Part shown: positions 59,956 through 64,000 of the stretch, piece by piece
How the letters are laid out: every line of letters starts with the position of its first letter
Position numbering within the stretch: position 1 is the first letter of the stretch
Assembly (NCBI GenBank): GCA_963971285.1
Contig: OZ020246.1
Span: 18,707,217-18,771,216 of the forward strand
DNA from: Astropecten irregularis
Lineage: Eukaryota; Echinodermata; Asteroidea; Paxillosida; Astropectinidae
Direction: 5' to 3'
Length of the DNA stretch: 64,000 bases
Notes under the pieces: model-generated
The model's input: the letters and a program-made list of their open reading frames with translations, nothing else
Told to the model about the DNA's origin: nothing
Database searches by the model: none
Position numbers and translations under genes: made by a program

Positions 59956-62900
59956 TTAGTCGTACTCTGAGCCAATTGTAATACTCATCTCATCGCCAAT
60001 GATCAGAGTCTGGTGAAACCATTTGTTGGTGTCCAGTACAACTGCAATGTGTAGGATCAATAGAAAGTCAGTCGGCATACATAGAAAGTGAAATGAACAT
60101 TCATTGAATTAACAAGCAGCGTAGATAGCCAGCACAAACGATGCAATAGAAGTGAAATTGAAGATTCCGTTGTATAAATATTGCATAATATCATTAATAC
60201 GCATTTCCAATCATGATATCTAACTATCTTCATCTGGTTAATGAACAGTATGGGTTGAGTATGGGTCACTGCACATGCCCAGTAAAGTCATATTATAGTC
60301 AGGATTATTGTACTTTGATCTCACTATTGCATCATGAAATTGTATTGGTGATGTTTGGGTTCTATCAATCAGTATACTATGGATAAACATATAAACTATG
60401 GATGTACATATTTGAAATGCTCTTTTTAGTCAACTAAATCACAGCGCTTGCAGATATTAATATCCCTGGTCATTGGGTCCCATTATTCATTCCTGAAACA
60501 ATCTCAGCTTCCTGGGGAGTATACTGTACATATGTATGAATGTAAATAAAACCAACAAACAAACTTATACCAGTACAGTAACATTGACTGCATGCACCGT
60601 GTGAATAACTCTTCTTGGCATAAAGCTGTGATAAGAAAGAGCTTGGGATAGTAGATCCAGTTATTCTTAAAGGATATGCACAACAAAAACACAAATGTTC
60701 ACAGATTTACGTATAACTTTCATGGTATGAAGATGGTACTGGTAGAAACAGATTGTTAACATATTTCTGCCTGAAATTGTGCATTTATCCAGAAAGAGTA
60801 AAACCAAGCACCAAGAATTTTTTTATCTTGGCAAGATCAAAGATCATTCTTTATGTTTCATAAGAAAAAATTTGTCAGATTTTTTGCTATTGTCTTGAGA
60901 CTCAGATGTCCGATTGAGCTCAAACTTTCACAGGCTTATTCCATTTACATGCTGTATTAGACAAAGTGTGAGCTGCTCTGTCACCTTTACCAAAGTTGTA
61001 CACGCCCTTTAAAGGGATTAAACTTTGAGGAACTCCAGGCTTCAACAGAATGAGGAAAAGTAGTATCCCAAGTCTTCCACAGGGGTCTTTTACAGCTCAT
61101 TTCTCTGATTACATCTCCTTCCAAGATTTCTAAGACTTTCTAACTATTCTGTGGTGCAGAGACACACAAATTCTTGTCAAAAACCTTGGACAGCAGATTG
61201 ACACTACACAAATGATGGATGTTCTTACTTATTTCTCCAGGGTGGACTTCAACTTCAATCGCCTGACACTCCAGATAGCACTCAGGAGGTGGCTCCAGGG
61301 TCCATTTCTTGTGACCTTTGATCTGTGCTTGCCAAGATGGTAGATCCACATCATCTATCTGTAATTCATGGCAAGTGGAAGCCTTTATCAAAATCTTGTT
61401 GATTACAGAGACGGTTGAAAGAGCAATCTAACTGGGACTTTGAGACGCTTATCACAAGTTTGTTTAAAATCATTCTTTTGTGCAAGTAATTAACTGCTGC
61501 AAACTGCTTATCAACCTTAATATTGACCTGAAATATATATAAAATGCTTCAAGTAATAGGCCTGATGTTTCGATCCTTGCAGGATCTTTCTCAAAGGCAA
61601 AAAGCTTTTGATAAAAATCCTGCTAGGATCAAAACGTCAACCCACCTAACTCCTAGCATCATTCTTTTGTTACGGTATTACTGGTAATATGGTAATCCTC
61701 TGTTGCTTGAAATTTCTTGACAAAAATCTCTTGATCTGAGCCCTGGCTCTACATCTGATGTTGGACAAGTTGTGTAAGTAAGGTAATGTTGATTGGAATT
61801 TGGATATGGATGGAAGTTGTAAAAGCCAAATGCCCTTGTCTCCTGAGTGGAGTTTTGTGCAGTATACCTGTTGAAATATGTCAACCTCTTCAAGAGGTTG
61901 ATTTGTATGTGGTTTAGCTTGAATTGTTCAAGTAAAGCTTCTCACATGCATATGTGCCCCATATCCAGGACTTCCCATGAAGATCCAGTCGGTCTTGCTC
62001 GACTCTGATTCAGCCGGCAGGAAATATGGCCGCTTGTAATGCTGCCTCAGAATGTTGGCTGCTGACGAGTCGCAGTTACTCCTAGGAGAGGGCAGGGTGA
62101 GAAAAGGTATACGATGGTGAACAGAATATCAACCCTGGTGACACTACTAGGCTGAAAAAGACTTCTGTTGCTGTGAAATCTACGCTAGTCCTGTATGATG
62201 TGAACTCATATTAGTGGGAAACTGGGGAAAAAACATATCCCCAAGGCAAGTTTACCACACGTGGCAATAATTCTGCAGAAAGGTTTGTACAATACATGGT
62301 TTTACATTAAAAAAAAGTCCCGAACTCGTAAAAATTTGTCGTCATGAACATATTAAAATATTATTGGAATGCAGCATCAGACAAGCTATGAAAATTCTGA
62401 GCAGGTTTTTCTTTTCAGTGACAATGACATACGTGTATTTGGACTATGTTCAGGTTGACCTACCATCCGATGTACCAAGGAGCAGAGCCATCAGACAGGT
62501 TAGCTCTTTCAGGCGCCATGTCAAAGACCTCCTTCAGACCATTAAAATTGGTCTTGTATGGGAAGAATTGACAGTCGGGTGAGTTGCCCTCAAAGACTGG
62601 GCTCTGTTTGCTGTAAACCTCCTTGAAGAAGGCAAAACTGAAGTACTTCTGGGCCGTCCAAGACCCCATGCCATCGGTCACGACAACAGGTCTCGCCGTG
62701 TAAGCATAAACCTGCTCAAATTCTTCCCTCGTCAAGTTGGAGACCTTCCTCACTTGGCTGACATTCCGGCATTTGCTGCAGTTGACGGGTGGCCGGAAAG
62801 GATCTTGTAGCATCTCGGGCATGTCAAGCAGGCAAAGTTCAGTATCTATGTCTGCATCCAGGACTTTATCCATCCAAACCTCGCTGATGCTTTTGTGAAC

Positions 62901-63299
62901 TCTCTGTATCCGAGGGTCTTCTGGCAGCATGTGATTCGCGAAAAGAAGAGTGAAAGCAACCAGCAATAATAGTACAGCCATCAAAATATATAAGGCTGTC
63001 CTGATGAGGGTGAAAACCCAGGACCAACGAGAGGAAGGTTTGGTTCGGCTGGCTCTTTGCAGATCCTTAAACGATGTCAGCTTGGTGATCTGTTGGCCTG
63101 ATACTCCTAATCTTTGGAGCCGCTGATGGATTTCTGAAAATCTTTTCTTTGCCTCAGTCTCAACGGAGCTGGAGGTTGCCATGGTGGAAGCTGTCGTTGA
63201 ATCTAAGGTTGAACTAAAAAAGAACATGAACATTGCCAAAACAATTAGGCATCTAAAGCAACAGATCCAGTAACTGGAGCCGTGTTGATTTTTAAACAT
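59956..63299 (-). CDS. Membrane-anchored JmjC/cupin Fe(II)- and 2-oxoglutarate-dependent oxygenase
   Basis: Four exons on the minus strand: 62464-63299, 61946-62081, 61229-61358 and 59956-60041 (stop TAA); GT/AG borders and phases fit throughout, giving 395 residues. Residues 95-120 form a strong transmembrane helix; an earlier hydrophobic stretch (11-30) exists only if the first ATG is used. A second ATG (residue 40, position 63182) has the better Kozak context (ccaccATGG) and would give a 356-residue type II protein. After the helix come four N-glycosylation sequons (173, 179, 188, 267) and a CSKC motif, then ARPVVVTDG, typical of the start of a JmjC fold. The iron triad is readable: HID (H324, D326) and a distal H377 in NKWFHQT; GHKKW (339-343) supplies the likely 2-oxoglutarate lysine region, as in JMJD6/FIH-like enzymes. 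The spacing H324-H377 (53 residues) is short for the family. The reaction is presumably protein hydroxylation in the secretory lumen; the substrate is unknown. I cannot name an orthologue. Confidence 0.87.
60042..61228. other. JmjC intron 3 (between last two coding exons)
   Basis: Contains an inverted SINE-tail fragment at 60440-60530. The rest is A+T-rich unique sequence without features. Confidence 0.6.
60440..60530 (-). repeat. SINE 3'-part fragment
   Basis: Read on the minus strand it gives ACTCCCCAGGAAGCTGAGAT, then CCCAATGACCAGGGATA and GCAAGCGCTGTG. It matches the 3' body of the SINE at 30975-31250 and continues into the GCGCT-type tail. Confidence 0.7.
61359..61945. other. JmjC intron 2
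   Basis: Holds the inverted pair of dispersed repeat copies (61495-61666); the remainder is unremarkable. Donor gtgaga, acceptor aattacag on the minus strand. Confidence 0.6.
61495..61666. repeat. Foldback pair of the GATCCTAGCAGGATC repeat
   Basis: A plus-oriented copy (61495-61604) and a partial minus-oriented copy (61613-61666) face each other with only a few bases between. The second matches 58635-58684 in reverse complement (GAGTTAGG, GATCCTAGCAGGAT). Confidence 0.75.
62082..62463. other. JmjC intron 1
   Basis: 382 bp, minus-strand donor gtaggt and acceptor ctcctag. Nothing notable seen inside. Confidence 0.7.
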
Positions 63300-64000
63300 G
63301 ATCGCTCGGAATCGGATATACGGCTAATCGAGTCAAAATTGTTAACAAGGCAAGGAGTAATAATAATATACTTATTACTAACGTTAGACTCCAGCATGCA
63401 GCAGAATGAATTCCACTCACGACGTGAACATCACTTTCACTTGTACACAAACCTATGGAACTGACAGATGGCGTTTTGAGAAAAATGGCAGCTGCTGCAT
63501 TCAAAGTGTTGGCCTATATAATCACAATGTCTCCGGCCGCAAAAACCAAAACTCATGAATGACAATTCATACTAGGGCCTAGCCTATATCGAATAGTTAA
63601 GTTAGTATCTATTTGTTATTGTTTTAAAATTAAAAAAGTTTTAGTCATTGAGTGGGCTGACACGCCCCCCCCCCCAGTCCCGCTTTCTGGGCCGTTTTTT
63701 ACTTCATCGGTCGAACCATGGTATCATGGAATGGTCTAGCTGCAGTAACCTATGTATGTATGTAGCCTATTAGCCTATATTACTCCTTGATTACAATTCT
63801 GACATTTGTAAACAAGAACTAAGGAGTAAATAATTAATGGTCGCACAAATCTGAAACAGATCCATCGCCTCAAATTAAAAATACCTGAAATTTAAGTCAA
63901 ACGATTCTATTTCTACTTCTAGGCTAGTAATAACTAAGCACCTGCCGGCTTCTACACATGTAAAAGATGAACAAGTGGTAGTTTAGTGGTACTTACGATT
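63300..64000. other. 5' flank of the JmjC gene
   Basis: Presumed promoter or 5' UTR. Contains a half-copy of the repeat at 43593 (63405-63515), a poly(C) run (63666-63675) and a TAATTAATGG core. A minus-strand frame (63292-63504) encodes a hydrophobic stretch but has no support as an exon. Confidence 0.5.
63405..63515 (+). repeat. One-sided relative of the 43593-43853 element
   Basis: GAATTCCACT, then CACTTGTACACAA-CCTATGGAAC, AGATGGCGTTTTGAG and GCTGC--T---AAGTGT follow the order of the left half of the 43593 element. The opposite TIR is missing. Confidence 0.6.

Noticed and set aside
63292..63504. Minus-strand frame with a strong hydrophobic stretch just upstream of the JmjC start
   Set aside because: Different frame from the JmjC exon, overlaps a repeat fragment, and no splice site joins them convincingly.
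1..64000. CRISPR arrays, bacterial operons or riboswitches
   Set aside because: Spliced genes and SINE/MITE content show animal nuclear DNA; the only regular repeats are microsatellites and the 16-bp foldback arms, which have no spacers.

Overview
This is an A+T-rich, intron-rich animal nuclear window. The protein-coding content, long introns of up to about 15 kb, numerous short foldback transposons, and the frequent palindromes TACATGTA and TAGGCCTA suggest an invertebrate deuterostome. An echinoderm-like (ambulacrarian) genome is my best guess, but no ribosomal or mitochondrial marker is present to prove it. Only about 3.5% of the window is coding; I found four genes.

Layout. (1) A minus-strand gene for an unidentified coiled-coil protein starts at 33649 and runs off the left edge. 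Four exons (33503-33649, 32653-32787, 16872-16925, 2485-2574) all splice in phase 0, separated by introns of 0.7, 15.7 and 14.3 kb. (2) Head-to-head with it, 1.5 kb away, is the plus-strand gene for the 26S proteasome lid subunit PSMD7/Rpn8 (six exons, 35180-40753, 334 residues), with an NRF1-type GCGCATGCGC site upstream. (3) A plus-strand gene for a four-helix MARVEL-domain protein of the CMTM/plasmolipin type follows (four phase-0 exons, 43222-51877, 211 residues), ending in a PPPY motif. (4) A minus-strand gene for a membrane-anchored JmjC (Fe(II)/2-oxoglutarate) oxygenase lies at 59956-63299 (four exons, 395 or 356 residues). Its catalytic part follows a transmembrane helix and carries several N-glycosylation sequons, which suggests a lumenal or extracellular hydroxylase. 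It is the most interesting gene here.

The non-coding DNA is dominated by short non-autonomous DNA transposons with terminal inverted repeats (TIRs). I can delimit about a dozen by their matching ends. They include a four-copy family with GCGCTCCGCAC ends that carries a perfect TGACGTCA site, and a 1.2-kb foldback element at 45241-46437. That element's arms are arrays of a 16-bp unit, and a 9-bp direct repeat flanks it exactly. Other repeats include a tRNA-derived SINE with an intact B box, SINE-tail fragments, and several dispersed families with two or three copies here. The two giant introns of the coiled-coil gene also contain more complex, TAATTA/GATA/TCF-rich stretches and two near-consensus CTCF-like sites; these are candidate cis-regulatory DNA, unproven without alignments.

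The four genes share no evident pathway. PSMD7 is housekeeping. The MARVEL and JmjC proteins are predicted membrane proteins. The linkage of PSMD7 with a CMTM/plasmolipin-like gene recalls human chromosome 16q. No transposase, reverse transcriptase, rRNA, intact tRNA or CRISPR array was recognised.
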